From Scytalidium lignicola (taxonomy: Eukaryota > Ascomycota > Leotiomycetes): a DNA stretch of 64,000 nt. The position numbers were made by a program, and so were the translations under genes. The stretch covers positions 186,001 through 250,000 of the forward strand of contig NCSJ02000012.1 of NCBI GenBank assembly GCA_002812745.2. The letters run 5' to 3'. This document shows, in pieces, positions 47,914 through 60,324 of this stretch (its first letter is position 1; each line of letters starts with the position of its first letter). A model generated the notes under the pieces. The model made no database searches. It was not told the origin of the DNA and saw only the letters and a program-made list of their open reading frames with translations.

Positions 47914-49462
47914 GAACTCAACTAGGACGGAATGCTATACGAGCATCTGCCAGCGGCTGGGGGGTAAAAAATGAGAATCCTTGGAGCTGAAATTGCGTAT
48001 TGATATGGGCTATTAATAGCTCCATTTGCGATTCTAATTGAGCCACTATATGACACATTGCTAGCAGTTCAAACTTTGCATTGATATATTGAGCCGCTTT
48101 GTTATAAATTTAGCTTGTGTAACATAATAGGCTATTGTATACCTCCACCTCCACCACCTCTTCCTCCAACTCCAATCTCAACCCCAATCCCAATCCCAAT
48201 TTCAGTTATTCAAATAATGATTTAGTGTTAAAGGCTTGGTTTTCGAATCGAGTTCTTTTCGGTAAAATCGACCCATTATATATATAAACCCTTAACTTCT
48301 CCTATCTGAAGGTTATAATCCCGTTTGCTCTCAGTATCAATCATTTAAACATGTGTGGCATAGTAGTCACATGGTATGAGCTTGTGCAATATATATCATT
48401 ATGTAATGGGTAAGTGATTGGTCAGAATGTCTTATAAGTAGAACAGCGTAATCGTTCTGGAAGCAAGCTTTTGTTGAGTGTTATACGGAGTAAGATAGGG
48501 GAGTAATATACATATTAATTGAGTCATTGGCAAATGAGGAGTAAGAATAATTGACAAATTAGAAGAAAGAGTCAAAATCGCTTGAATTCGGTTTTGCTCG
48601 GGGTTGAGGATGCGGCCTGTGCATAAAGGCCTTTTATGGAGAGAGCGAGAATGAACAATTTTACTTCGATTGGTGGTTCGGAGTACTCAGTAATTATTAC
48701 AATCTCTCCTTTTGAGATGGCTGCAGCTATAAGTAGACGCCCATTCGCCGCGGACTACGGACTAGTTCCACCATCTTAGATGGTACCCAGAAGCCAAGGG
48801 ATGAGCTTCCAAACGTCGTCCAGAACCCCACCGTTCATATGCTGACGGTTCAACCCGTCCACCCGTTCCCCCGCCCCGTCCCAGTGACCCTGCCAATGGA
48901 TAAGAGTACCAGCAACTTTATAGCATTGGTATACTACCATGGTACCTTAGATAGGTGTAAATGAGCTCGAGCGAAGGTCTCCGGTAGCCCGGTACTTAAC
49001 GTACCAAAGAAATTGGAAGTGAGACACCACTCCACCGCTGAAGAATTGACGCATCCAGTTCTAACCCCATGTGGCCTTCTATTCCGTGGATGCTTCCAAC
49101 ATATGCAGCCTGCATGCTGTAGGGTTGTGTTCGGTACGCAAATCTTCTGCGGCACCCAACAATACATTGATTGTACAGTGCCGGTACAGTATTGTGCCAT
49201 ATGGCTGCCATGGGTCAGAGACTGATCGTACCCGTCTTCCCCGCGCATCGATGTACCAAAACTGAACGTGCATCCAAGCAGGGACAACAATGCGTCCCGA
49301 CAAGCCATCTGGCAGGGTCTTATCAGACCAATTGGTCCCCATTGCTGTAGAACTTCGGGCCCTTTAAGAACTGCCATCACCACCTAGTTGGATGGGTGTG
49401 CATCTAGAGTTTGAGTGTTCTTCTCCAATGTCAGTTACCTAGTAGTTCACTGATCGATCATA
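47914..49462. other. Large intergenic region with a microsatellite-like tract and a GC-richer block
   Basis: 1.55 kb. The left part is AT-rich with a CCA/CCAATC-type tract at about 48142-48204. The segment 48720-49440 is visibly richer in G and C, with many GGTACC-like words and overlapping frames on both strands (for example 48934-49383 minus), none recognisable. It could be an old degraded sequence or simply the P450 promoter. Confidence 0.4.
48142..48204. repeat. Low-complexity CCA/CCAATC tract
   Basis: An imperfect run of CCACCT, TCCAACTCCAATC and CCCAAT units. Short, and with no sign of coding. Confidence 0.5.
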
Positions 49463-51266
49463 ATGGACTTGGAGAGTGCCTTGACCCACTGGAAACTGAT
49501 TCTGGTGGGCAGTGTCTTCTTCCTCTTTTCCTCGGTTGCATTGCAGACACTTCGACAGTATGCCCGTCTGCGACATATCAAAGGTCCACCAGGCGTTGGA
49601 TTTTCTAAACTATGGATGATTCGCCACGTAGCTGGTGGGACAATGCATAAGGACCTAGGAGAAATTTGTGAAAAATATGGTATGAAATGAGAGGAGCGAG
49701 ACAATCTTTCATCTGGCTTACGTAGTGATTTCCGTGCTTTCGCAGGACCACTTGCACGCATCGGCCCAAATGATCTGATTACATCTGATCCAGAGTTGCT
49801 GAGGAGAATGCTAGGTGTGAGAACTCGATATCAAAGATCGAAATGGTATGTCGGCATGCGATTTGATCCATCTCGAGACAATGTATTATCGGAGAGGAAT
49901 GATGATAGACACAATGAATTGAGAGCTAAAATGGCTGCTGGGGTATGTTCTGACCAAGTTTGTAAATCTCCGTTGGATTCACACTGACAAAGATCCACTA
50001 GTACTCTGGAAAAGAAGTAGAGGGTTTAGAGAATGCAATCGACAGCTGCGTGCAAGCTCTGATCAACCTCATTAACGAAAAGTATCTCTCAACTACCACG
50101 CAATCCAAGCCTCTTGATTTTGGTCGCAAGGCTCAATACTTTACCCTGGATGTCATTTCCAATGTTGCCTATGGGGAGCCTTTCGGATTCCTGGAAACTG
50201 ATTCCGATGTCCATGAGTATATTAAGACTACTGAAGAAAACCTACCGGCTATCATCATGGTCATAGTCTTACCATGGCTTAATTGGCTTCTTCAATTGCC
50301 TATTATGAAAAGTATCCTTCCGCAAGAGACAGATCACATTGGTCTTGGAAAGATTATCGGGTATGTGCTCCGTATTACTTCCCTCTGTAATGTAGACGTT
50401 AATGGAGGCTTTGAAGCATTACNAAAAAAGGTGGTTGGTGAACGATTTGAACCAGATGAAAAAGTCCAAAATGACATGCTCGGCTCTTTCATCAACCATG
50501 GCCTCACCCAAAAGGAAGCAGAATCCGAAACTCTCGTCCAAATGTTAGTGTGAGCCTCTCACCTGCTCGATATAATGACTAATTCCAGGAATCGAAACAG
50601 CCTTGCAGGTTCAGATACAAGTGCTACGGCCATTCGAGCAACACTATTGCATATCATTACCAACCCTCGTGTTGTCTCAAAACTGTTAGAAGAGATAGCT
50701 ATCGCAAAACCTTGCAGGCCAGTTATTAAAGATGCTGAGGCTAGAAACATGCCCTACCTCCAGGCGATGGTCAAGGAAGGCCTCCGAATTTTCCCTCCAG
50801 TCACAGGCCTTATGTCCAAATTGGTACCTTCTGGTGGAGATACCTACAACGGAATTTTTATTCCCGAAGGGACGAAGATTGGGTATTGTGCCTGGGGTGT
50901 TTTCCATGATAAGAGCATATGGGGTGACGATGTGAATGTGTATCGACCGGAGAGATGGCTCGACGGCACGAGTGAAGAACTCCACCTATGAGAATCCACC
51001 TTGGAACTTGTATTTGGTTATGGCCGATGGCAGTGCTTGGGCAAGAATGTGGCTCTGATTGAGCTCAATAAGGTGTTTGTTGAGGTATGTCCAGCCATTT
51101 CTTTGGATAAGTTTGTCATTGTACCACGGGCTAACTGCTGGTTCTCAAGCTTCTCCGTAATTTCGATCTTACCATTATTGATCCGACAAACCCTTGGCAG
51201 TCTCATTGCCATGGAATCTTCACGCAATCTGAGATGTGGTTGAGGGCTTCCAGGAGAGAAGGATGA
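49463..51266 (+). pseudogene. Cytochrome P450 gene interrupted by an in-frame TGA
   Basis: Six exons (49463-49679, 49746-49942, 50002-50360, 50417-50543, 50601-51084 and 51150-51266) add up to exactly 499 codons plus stop when the N at 50423 is dropped. A membrane anchor (LILVGSVFFLFSSVAL) and PPGVG hinge precede the oxygen-binding I-helix AGSDTSATA, ExxR as EGLR, PERF-type YRPERW and the haem motif FGYGRWQCLGK. An in-frame TGA at 50989-50991 lies between PERF and the haem Cys, so the encoded protein would lack its haem ligand. Everything beyond it is still intact, so the stop is recent or a sequence error. The family resembles fungal pisatin-demethylase-like P450s. The substrate is unknown. 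Confidence 0.82.
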
Positions 51267-51756
51267 TCTTTGGCGCTCTTTTTCATGGTTGACTCTTGGC
51301 GTGCGGGCATACCTATGTTGTTAAGGATTGCTAATGATATTACGGCCGAAATGAAACGATATATTCACTCTCACTGTACTACTCTCGATTAAATCTCTTT
51401 ATTTTCGAAGTTGTGGGATCAGTGATACATGGTTGTTGATGTACATCTACACTCTCCATTCCCAACGTTTTGACGTTATTCTCTTGTGTGTAACAGTAAC
51501 ACTGCAGGAGGGTTGCATCAAGGATTCAATGCTTGCTGCCTCGTACGCGAGGCTAAACACGTTAACACGTTCAGGTAACGCGCTATTCGCCAGGGTCCCG
51601 CTTTCCCGTTGCTCTGCCCAAAACTTTTTTTTTTTCTGCAACCCACATTTATGCCTGATGTTTTCTCCCAACATCACTACCTTTTCCTTTTCTTTTCACC
51701 ATCCCAAGTGGTGAAAATATCATCTACATTCTGCTGAATGTGCAGAAGTAGTGATC
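51267..51756. other. Intergenic region and KAP123 promoter
   Basis: 490 bp between two plus-strand genes. A poly-T/CT-rich stretch at 51605-51710, common just upstream of highly expressed fungal genes, directly precedes the importin start. Confidence 0.5.
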
Positions 51757-54700
51757 ATGGATCAACAACACTTCCTTGAGCTCTTGAAGAGCATTCAAAT
51801 ACGTAGGTCTGCCTGCTGTACTCAGTTACCCCTCCTCGCAAGTCCTGTTTACTAACTGCATTACAGCTGACACTGAGAAGGTAAAGGCAGCCACAACTGA
51901 GCTCCGCAAGACTTATTATCCTCGTCCTGAGTCACTTGTATGGCTTTTACACATCCTCACCTCTCACGATGTTGAGGCAGTCCGGCAGCAAGCCGCTGTC
52001 GAGTCCATTCGGTTGGTCCCCAAGCACTGGGCCAATCTTCCTGCGGATCAAAAACCTGCTATCCGCCAACAGCTTTTGCAAACTGTTCTGGATGAGAAGG
52101 TATCATTGGTCCGCCATTCGGGTGCCCGCGTTATTGCCGCAATTGCAAGCGTGGATCTCCCTGATGGAGAATGGAATGAGCTTCCTGGCCACCTTGTGCA
52201 AGCTTGCAGCTCACAGCAAGTTGCTTATCGAGAAGTGGGTGTTTACATTCTCTTCACTCTGCTAGAAGTTGCAGGCGATGCTTTCGAGGATAAGATATCT
52301 GGTCTTTTCAGTATCTTCAATAATACGATTCGGGACCCTGAGAGTGCGGAAGTTCGTGTCAACACTATGCTTGCTCTAAGCAGAATAGGAATGTTGATCC
52401 AACCTGATGAGGACCAAGAGAACCTTGCACGCTTCAATGCTGTCTTCCCTAGTATGGTTACTGTCCTAAAGTCTACCATTGACGAACAAGATGAGGACCG
52501 AGCAATGCAAGCCTTTGAGGTATTCCAAACACTGCTTGGCTGCGAGTCAGCACTACTTGCTACTCACTTCAAGGACCTCTTAGAGTTTATGATCGATATT
52601 GCCTCCAATACTGAGATCGCCGAAGAGTCTCGTTCGCAGGCTTTGTCATTCTTGATGCAATGCGTGAAATATCGGAAGATGAAGATCCAGGGAATTAAAG
52701 GCATGGGAGAGAAGCTTACAGAGAAGAGCATGCAGATTGCGGCAGAGATCCCCGATGATGATGATGAAGATGAAGATGATGTTACTCCATATCGATCTGC
52801 TCTCGGTCTTCTGGATCTTCTTGCCACAAACTTACCCCCTCGTCAAGTCATTGTTCCTCTTATAAATGCCTTGCCGCAATTTGTTAACAGCGAGAATCCC
52901 GCTTATCGTAAGGCTGGTATCCTTTCCCTCGGAATGTGCGTTGAAGGCGCTCCGGATTTCATCAGTTCTCAACTAGACACACTTTTCCCTGGGGTCCTAA
53001 AGTTACTCAATGACCCCGAAATCGGTGTTAGACAAGCTGCTCTGCACGGCGTTGCAAGGTTGGCTGATGACCTCGCCGAAGAGTTGTCGAAGCATCACGC
53101 AGAGTTAATACCTGCACTTCTCAAGAACCTTGACTCTGTTAGTGGACAAACTTCTAATCCGACTGAGCAGAAGAGGAATCTTGAAGTTCTTAAGGCATCT
53201 TGTGGAGCCTTAGACTCGGTAACAGATGGTGTCGAGAAAGAGTTCATTGCCAAATATACTCCTGAGCTTATTCCACGACTTGGCCAATTGCTTAGTCACC
53301 CAGATTTCCAGGTTAAGGCGAGTGCAGCTGGTGCAATTGGCTCGATTGCTGGTTCTGCAGAGGAGGCATTTGTGCCTTACTTTGAAACTGTTATGAAGGA
53401 GCTGTGGGGCTATGTCACTATAAAGGATAGTGATGAAGAACTTGATCTGCGCGCTACTGTATGTGATGCTATGGGCAGCATGGCAGGTGCCGTTGGCGCT
53501 CCTGCATTCCAACCATATGTACAACCATTGATGCAAGCCAGTGAAGAGGGTTTGCATCTAGGTCACCCTCGACTGAAAGAAACTAGCTATATCCTCTGGA
53601 GTACCTTGTCAAAGGTTTATGAGGAGAACTTCCAGCCTTACCTTGAGGGCGTTGTAAAAGGTTTAATGGAGTCACTAGAGCAAGAGGAATCTGATTTCGA
53701 AGTCGAGCTCGGAGAGCAAGCCAAAGACTTACTAGGTCAGGAAGTTGTAATTGCTGGTAAGAAAGTGAAGGTCGCATCGGCATCAGATAACGAACTAGAG
53801 GATCTTGACAACATGGAAGATGATGACGAAGACGATTGGGATGATCTCAGTGCTGTGACTGCTGTCGCACTTGAAAAGGAGATCGCCATCGAGGTGATTG
53901 GTGATGTTCTTTCCCACACACGCCAGCATTTCGTTCCCTACTTCGAGAAAACCATCGAGACTATAGTCCCATTGGTGGAGCATTCCTATGAGGGTGTAAG
54001 AAAAGCGGCTATTGGCACTTTATGGAGGGCGTATGCCTGCCTCTGGAATTTAATGGAAGACCACACCGGCGAAAAATGGACACCAGGATTACCATTGAAG
54101 CAACAACCTTCCGGGGAGCTCATCAAGTTGGGCACTGTCATTACTGCCGCTACCCTCCCACTCTGGGAGAGTGAGGTTGATCGGTACGTCCTTTTTCTTT
54201 GTCCTCTCTTTATTTCTTCTTTCCCTTCCTTGTCTTATTGCCATTCTAAATGATGAATACCCATTACGTTAATACCCAGCTCACTCAGACGCACAAGTTG
54301 CGAATGCTGTGAACGCGTTTCTACTTCTGATTCAAAGAATTATCCCTTTTTATTTAACATCATCCGCATTAAATAACTTGGTTCACTGACCCCAACACTC
54401 GATTAGTGCCGTTGTCACCGATATCAACAGAAACGTTGCGGCAACACTTAAGCTTTGTGGCCCCGCTATCCTGACGCAGGAGAACTTTGCTGAGCAGACT
54501 ACGACAATAGTTGCCTCAATGATCACCAAGTCTCATCCTGCTCAACAAGATCTTGGTGACGACGAGGACCCTGAAACTGCACAGGTCGACGAATCATCTG
54601 AATATGATTGGCTCCTTATCGATACAGCTCTAGATGTTATCATTGGCATGTCCACTGCGCTAGGTGATCAGTTTGGTGAACTCTGGAAGGTGTTCCAAAA

Positions 54701-55392
54701 GCCAGTCATGAAGTTCGCATCATCCCCAACAAACTATGAACGTTCAACAGCTATTGGTGTCATTGCTGAATGCACAGCAACTATGGGCGCCGCTGTTTCT
54801 CCTTACACAGAAACCCTTCTAAAGCTGCTACTTCATAGACTTGACGATGAGGATGCCGAGACGAAATCGAATGCTGCATATGCTATAGGCCTATTGGTGT
54901 ATCACTCCACTGATTCCGCTACCTACCTTCCCCACTTTAACACAATTCTCCAGAAGCTTGAGCCATTGCTACGTACTCAAGTTGCCAGGACTCTGGATAA
55001 TGCCTGTGGTTGTGTCAGTCGCATGATCATAGCTCATCCAGACAAGGTGCCAATTGGCGATATTATACCCGTTCTCGTTGGTTTGCTACCATTGAAGGAA
55101 GATTATGAGGAAAACAAGCCGATCTTTGAGTGTATTGCTGGACTATGTAAGTACTTTTCTGATGGGGTTCGCTTCAAAAGCTAACATACTACCAGACCAA
55201 CATCAAAACCCCACAATTATTGAGCTCACTCCTAAGCTGATTCCAATTTTTGCTCATGTGCTTGGCGAACCCGCTGAGCAACTAGATGTAATGACACGAA
55301 AGAACGTCATCGACACGGTGAAGTTCATTGGTTCCAACCAGCCAGCCCTTGTAGAGGGTAATGAGATATTGATGAATGTTATGAGAGCATAG
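51757..55392 (+). CDS. KAP123: Importin subunit beta-4 (karyopherin KAP123)
   Basis: Nuclear import receptor for ribosomal proteins and histones H3/H4. Exons 51757-51802, 51867-54183, 54407-55146 and 55196-55392 give 1,099 residues, the usual length. It opens with MDQQHFLELLKSIQIPDTEK and is built of HEAT repeats throughout (LRKTYYPRPESLVWLLH, VRQAALHGVARLADDL, VKASAAGAIGSIAGSAEEA). Acidic inserts occur at about 265 (DDDDEDEDD) and 685 (MEDDDEDDWDDLS), as in Kap123 and IPO4. The third intron (54184-54406, 223 nt) is the longest clear intron in the window. The first has a perfect TACTAAC branch site. Confidence 0.95.
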
Positions 55393-56182
55393 AGAGGAGC
55401 TGGTATAAAACTACTCATGACGTTTATGAATAATGATTAGGATTGGACGGTATGGTTTGTCCTGGATGGTTCGGGCCGGAAAAAGTGGGTGGACGTCTGA
55501 GGTTTTGATGAGTGATATCCCGACGGCATGTAGCTGTCAGTTTCCTTATGAATCAGGGTTTGCCAAGTTGAGGTATATATACAAGCTGAGCAAAAAGAGT
55601 ATAGCTAGATCGCATTGGTCTTATGAAGAATTTTGAGCTCCTTCGATATTTTACCTGTTCTGTTTTACTCCAGTCCTCACTGTGGGCATTGTATCCCCCC
55701 TTCACTGCTTTAACGGAATTAATTATCTCCTATCAAAGTATCAGAAAATCATAGTTAGAGCGAGGCTATACAATTTACAAGTATATCGTTTCTAATTCAT
55801 GCCAAAACTTAAGCTTTAACAGACAATTATATTGTTTAATCAACTATCACTACTTGAGAAGGATATCCCATGCTCCCCCAATCTTTGAATCTAAAATTTT
55901 CCCAGTGGTATCTCCCGATGAACCTAACGCTATGCAATAATATAAAAACGATCCACCATCCATGCAAACCTTGCCATAAAACATAAGATGCATGTTCCTT
56001 GCCCAGATAAGGGTAAATGCTAATAATTCGCCTCTCCAATGATAATGCATAGTTAAATCCAAACCCGTCCGCTACCTATCCAGAATACCAATGCCAAACC
56101 AGTGAGAATAGTGTTATTTAATGTCCCCTGTAAAAAATAGAAATGTCCCAGACCCAAAATGCATGCATATCCCAATGCTGTT
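55393..56182. other. Convergent intergenic region
   Basis: 790 bp between two convergent genes. AT-rich, with no RNA gene or repeat that I can see. Short frames (55433-55636 plus, 55836-56062 minus) look like chance. Confidence 0.5.
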
Positions 56183-58195
56183 CTAGCCTAAAAGCGCGAA
56201 TAACTCTTCCTCGCAGTCTCTTAATTCTTCGTCTCCATAATCGGTAGTTATAGACGAAGCCCTCCGTCTCTTCTTTCTCCGTCGCTGCTCCTGTTCTCTA
56301 GCAGTAAATGGGATCGTCTCTGTCCGTTCGTTCGCCATTATCTTGGACTCTTCTAATGCGGCATGCACTAGATCTTCTTCTTTCTCCTGGAAAAATGGAG
56401 ACCTAGGCTTTGGCTCTCGCGATCTAGAAAGGGGAGGTGTAAAGTCCTTTCCCTGCATCTCTGGTTGTGGCTGGTGCGGGGTGGTGATTTCTAATTCTTC
56501 TTGAGAGGACATAATATCCTGGGTTGAGAAGAATGGTACCAGGGGAGGAGCAGGAGGAGAAGGTGGTGGTGCTGGTGGAGAAGATGTGGCGATTTCAAGT
56601 TCTTCCTGAGAAGACATAATGTCTTGTGATAGGATGAGTGGTAAATCAGGAAGTTCCACGCCTTTGGGAGGAGGGGGTTCCTGAAGTTCTTTCTCGATCT
56701 GTGTATTGCTAGGTAGATCATCAATGTCCATAAGAAGCTCACGGACCTCTTGGCTTGGGCTTGGGAAGAAGTCGTCTAAATGTTGCTCGAGAAAAGATTG
56801 TGTTGCAGATGGCGGTATCCTCGATGGTTCATTATGGGCGGTTCCATTGACAGATCTGGAAGGCGGTGGTTGTTTTGTATGTTTAGAGGCTCCGTAGATG
56901 GCCCTTTTCTGGAGGGAGAGAGCTGATGACGTGTTATTTGATATCTCTCCTAGAACTCGGCGCCGACTACTTTGTGGTATAACAGAATTCCGATTTTTGT
57001 TGTAGCTCGCCGTCTGGCCACAATCATAACGCTTCCGGCCAGTCTCGCGGTGCCAACTTGGCACGTAGCCATCTCGGGCTTCGATATGTGCCTGAATAAA
57101 AGGATGTCTGCTGAACATGATTTCACAATGGTCATAAGAATAATCTTCATCATCTTCATAATCGTAATCTCTCTGGATAGGCTTACGTCGACGCCTTTGT
57201 GTAGGTCCATCGCGAAGCTCGATATATCCCTGACTATTTTCATTCGAGTCTTCTAGAAGCGAGGTCTGCAAAACCGGTATATCCAATTGTGACATAGCTG
57301 GAAAAGGTCCAAATTCGTCATCCGAGTCATCTTGTTGAGGGGTGCCTTTTGAAGCCTCCTTGATCTCCATAGTAACGTCATCGGACACACCCTCAGCCAT
57401 TGGTTCTTGAACCTCTTCAATTGGAATTTGAGTCAGATCTTGAGTCTTACTAGCCCCTTTGTCTTCTTCAACAACCGGTGTGGGAGCTGATTGCTCAATA
57501 GGCTGATCCAATTGGACAGGACTATCACCAAGAGATATTTTAGGGTAATTTCGTGCCTCTTCCATCTCATAGGTCTCGTTACTCTGGTCCTCGGGCGGCT
57601 CATAAAGAGGTTCCTCAATTGATCGATCTGGTTTAGGCAATAACTCTCGGTCATTAGCCATATCACATTCGACGGCACTTTCAAACTCTTGCGACATCTT
57701 CTTTCCACCATCTGCATTCTCAGCGACCTCCACTTCTTTCTTTTCCATACCCAAACTCCCCTCAATTAATGGCCACTCTACCGATGACTCCCTAGATCGC
57801 TCTTGTAAATTATCCACCTCTTCCCATGTTCTCTTATTTCCATGATCAAGCTTCTGAACAAACAGTGAAATCCTAGGTTGGCTTGCTCTCACTGACTTGT
57901 TCGGCTCTGGTTGTCCCTTTTGCTTTCGATCCGCCCTCTCAGCAGCTGCTTTCGCGGCCTTCTTCTCTCTCGCCAGTTTTGCCTTTGCGGCAGCCTTTTC
58001 CCTTTCATATTCCTTCTTCTGCCTCTCTAATTCCTCTTTGTCTAGACGTCTCTGCTCCTCCCTACTAACTTTCGGTTTACGTCGAGCTGCGAGATATGCT
58101 TTCTTTGCCTGTTTGCTTGTCATTGGTGGTTTGGCCCCTGGCGGTTTGGCCAAGGTAGTTGGCACGAGGCCAAAGGTCTTCTGTCGCGTCGGCAT
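56183..58195 (-). CDS. Conserved fungal protein of unknown function, 670 residues
   Basis: Single exon. I chose the ATG at 58195 (MPTRQKTFGLVPTTLAK); the codons before it lack a good start. The N-terminal 130 residues are very basic and coiled (REEQRRLDKEELERQKKEYE, AAAKAKLAREKKAAKAAAER) and end with SQPRISLFVQ. The middle is long, acidic and probably disordered. A repeated motif, DIMSSQEELEI, occurs twice near residues 545 and 585. A Lys/Arg-rich block (RRRKKRRRASSI) near the C-terminus looks like a nuclear signal, and the end is DEELRDCEEELFALLG. I do not recognise a characterised family. The basic head and nuclear signal suggest a chromatin or nuclear role, which is inference. Confidence 0.7.
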   Translation of the reverse strand: MPTRQKTFGLVPTTLAKPPGAKPPMTSKQAKKAYLAARRKPKVSREEQRRLDKEELERQKKEYEREKAAAKAKLAREKKAAKAAAERADRKQKGQPEPNKSVRASQPRISLFVQKLDHGNKRTWEEVDNLQERSRESSVEWPLIEGSLGMEKKEVEVAENADGGKKMSQEFESAVECDMANDRELLPKPDRSIEEPLYEPPEDQSNETYEMEEARNYPKISLGDSPVQLDQPIEQSAPTPVVEEDKGASKTQDLTQIPIEEVQEPMAEGVSDDVTMEIKEASKGTPQQDDSDDEFGPFPAMSQLDIPVLQTSLLEDSNENSQGYIELRDGPTQRRRRKPIQRDYDYEDDEDYSYDHCEIMFSRHPFIQAHIEARDGYVPSWHRETGRKRYDCGQTASYNKNRNSVIPQSSRRRVLGEISNNTSSALSLQKRAIYGASKHTKQPPPSRSVNGTAHNEPSRIPPSATQSFLEQHLDDFFPSPSQEVRELLMDIDDLPSNTQIEKELQEPPPPKGVELPDLPLILSQDIMSSQEELEIATSSPPAPPPSPPAPPLVPFFSTQDIMSSQEELEITTPHQPQPEMQGKDFTPPLSRSREPKPRSPFFQEKEEDLVHAALEESKIMANERTETIPFTAREQEQRRRKKRRRASSITTDYGDEELRDCEEELFALLG

Positions 58196-58512
58196 GTCGT
58201 TGCTCCATATCCCCAGTAGGTAGGAAATTGGTGATAGTGGCGTCAAAGATTATATGTAAGATGATTTTGGGTTGGGACGTCGCGCGCTATTGGCTAGCTA
58301 GAGACGCGTTTGTCGCGGGGTAAATATTGACGAAGAATCCTTTGCGATACCTCGTTACTACTACTACGAAAATTGAATATGAAGTGTATTAAAGAGGAAG
58401 CATGCTCAACTGTGAGTAAAATACGGAGTACTGGAGGTGTTGCAAAAAGGAACTGAGTTCTGACTACAGGGGTACAATTATAATCCATGGACTACCGTAA
58501 TAATTATCCCTT

Positions 58513-59572
58513 TCATTCCTCAAGCGAACCCTTTGTAGGATCCCAACAGACTGGAGCATACTCTGTAGTCTCCAAGCTCTTCATATCACTGTCAGTAAGC
58601 TCAAAGTCAAACAGACCAGCATTCTCCTTTATCCTCTCAGGCGTGATGCTCTTCGGTAGAGGGACGTATCCTTTCTGCAAGCTCCACCTTAGCAAGATCT
58701 GCGCTGGTGTCTTTCCATACTTCTGACTCAGAGGTACAACAAGCGGATCTTCCATACGAGTAGCACGAACAACAGGTGCGTATGCCTCAACGACAACTCC
58801 GCGTTTCTGGCACCATTCAGTAATATCTGGCCGAGGTAGCCAGGGGTGCACTTCCCATTGGCCAACGCTAATCACACCCCCTTTGCCCTTCCCTCGCTCT
58901 TCTTCTAGTTCCTTGATGTATTCTTCCATTTCCTTAAGATGAGGAATACCATAATTACTTATTCCTAAGCTCCGGATCTTCCCTTCTTCCTGAGCCTCAA
59001 CCAATGCTTTCCAGGCACCCTTTCGGCCTTCTCGGCCTCCGTACGGTGCATGGATTAGCATGAGGTCGATATAATCAAAACCGGTCGTTTTGAGTGTACC
59101 ATCGATCTGATCTTTGGCAATTTTGTAATCCATGGTCTTCGAAATTATTTTGCTGGTGAAGAAGACCTTCTCTCGAGGTATACCGGAACGTTTCACTGCT
59201 GCGGCAGTAGGACCTTCGTTTCCATATGCAATTGCGGAGTCGACCTGAAGAATAGCAGTATCAGCTGCTGATCCTAAAATTACGAAGAGAGAGAGAAAGT
59301 ATATGTAGGGGGGTCCATACATGTCGATAACCTTCCTGGAGGGCTTTCAACACTACATCTTCACATATATTTGCCTCTCTAAAAAGCCAATCAGCGTCAA
59401 GTCGAGATATTGAAGGGCACAGTTCTATTTACACTCGATAGACCTATTTACAACGAGTATCAGCAATTCTATGCGGTAAGTTGATGGATAAGACACATAC
59501 GCCATAGCCCAGGACGGGAATCTCATATCCTGAGTTCATTCGCAAGGTTGAGTCGATAGTGAGCTTAGCCAT
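58513..59572 (-). CDS. Aldo/keto reductase
   Basis: NAD(P)H-dependent carbonyl reductase family. Exons 59572-59501, 59374-59321 and 59244-58513 give 285 residues. The start MAKLTIDSTLRMNSGYEIPVLGYG is the AKR N-terminus. The catalytic tetrad is visible as D and Y in VDSAIAYGNE, K in FFTSKI and H in LMLIHAPYGG. The cofactor end has GISNYG, ILLRWSLQKGYVPLPKS and ERIKENAGLFDFEL. The segment between YG and ANICEDVV lacks about five residues usual in the family (a V-x-x-x-P turn), so intron 1 (126 nt) may hide a tiny exon. The last intron is 59320-59245. The physiological substrate is unknown. Confidence 0.88.
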
Positions 59573-60324
59573 TTTTTTATTTATAAAACTTCTCATTGAT
59601 TGACAATACTTTATCTAAGAGCAGGCTAACTGACAGAACAGGGAGATGTTAAGGATCGAGAATGGTGATTTATGACGCGACGTTAGATTTATAATAATGT
59701 TGATCAAGCCCGACCCTAAGGCTGTATCGGTAAAGGTTTTACTTTCACTTATTATCGTATTAATAACCCCCAAAGTATTGTCTAATAATAGATCCTCTAT
59801 TTATACAGACCGTTTTAAACTCCAATTCGCGATCAAGAAAACTCTCATACTCGAGATTAAGGCAAGGCAACATGGATTGTATATATTTCAACAGAGACAA
59901 CATTACGTATAGCTGGTGCAGTCAAAGTCAATCTCAACAGTACATTATTTTGCGTCTGTTTCTCTAGAATCACCGAGACTCGAGTACGGTGGACGACGAG
60001 GAGGTCGGCATGGCGGGGTAATCGACTGGTGGCGGGGCTTCCATATTGCAAGGTACAGAAGTACAGTCAAGATGCGAACATTTTTCTTAATTTCTTGAAA
60101 ATTTCACATCTTGTTAACAACATAGCTCGCCTTCTATGCTGCTATTATAGGCTTGGCGATCGATAACTGATGTTCGAGCAGAATATTTGAGATACTATCT
60201 CACTGAAGAGAGGTGCACAATAACTATTCACAGATTGGCAACATCTACTCCATACTGCGACAATATTGAACTTTCTCCTCGACACCTACTTCGCCCATCT
60301 CACCCCATATATACTATAGTTCAA
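59573..60324. other. Divergent intergenic region
   Basis: 752 bp between the divergent starts of the aldo/keto reductase and DOM34 genes. It contains AT-rich promoter-like sequence and no recognisable gene. An in-frame ORF upstream of the DOM34 ATG (from 60187) has no family similarity and starts without an ATG matching DOM34 homologues. Confidence 0.5.

Noticed and set aside
48934..49383. 149-codon minus-strand frame upstream of the P450
   Set aside because: Frames are open in several phases at once because of base composition; no recognisable domain.
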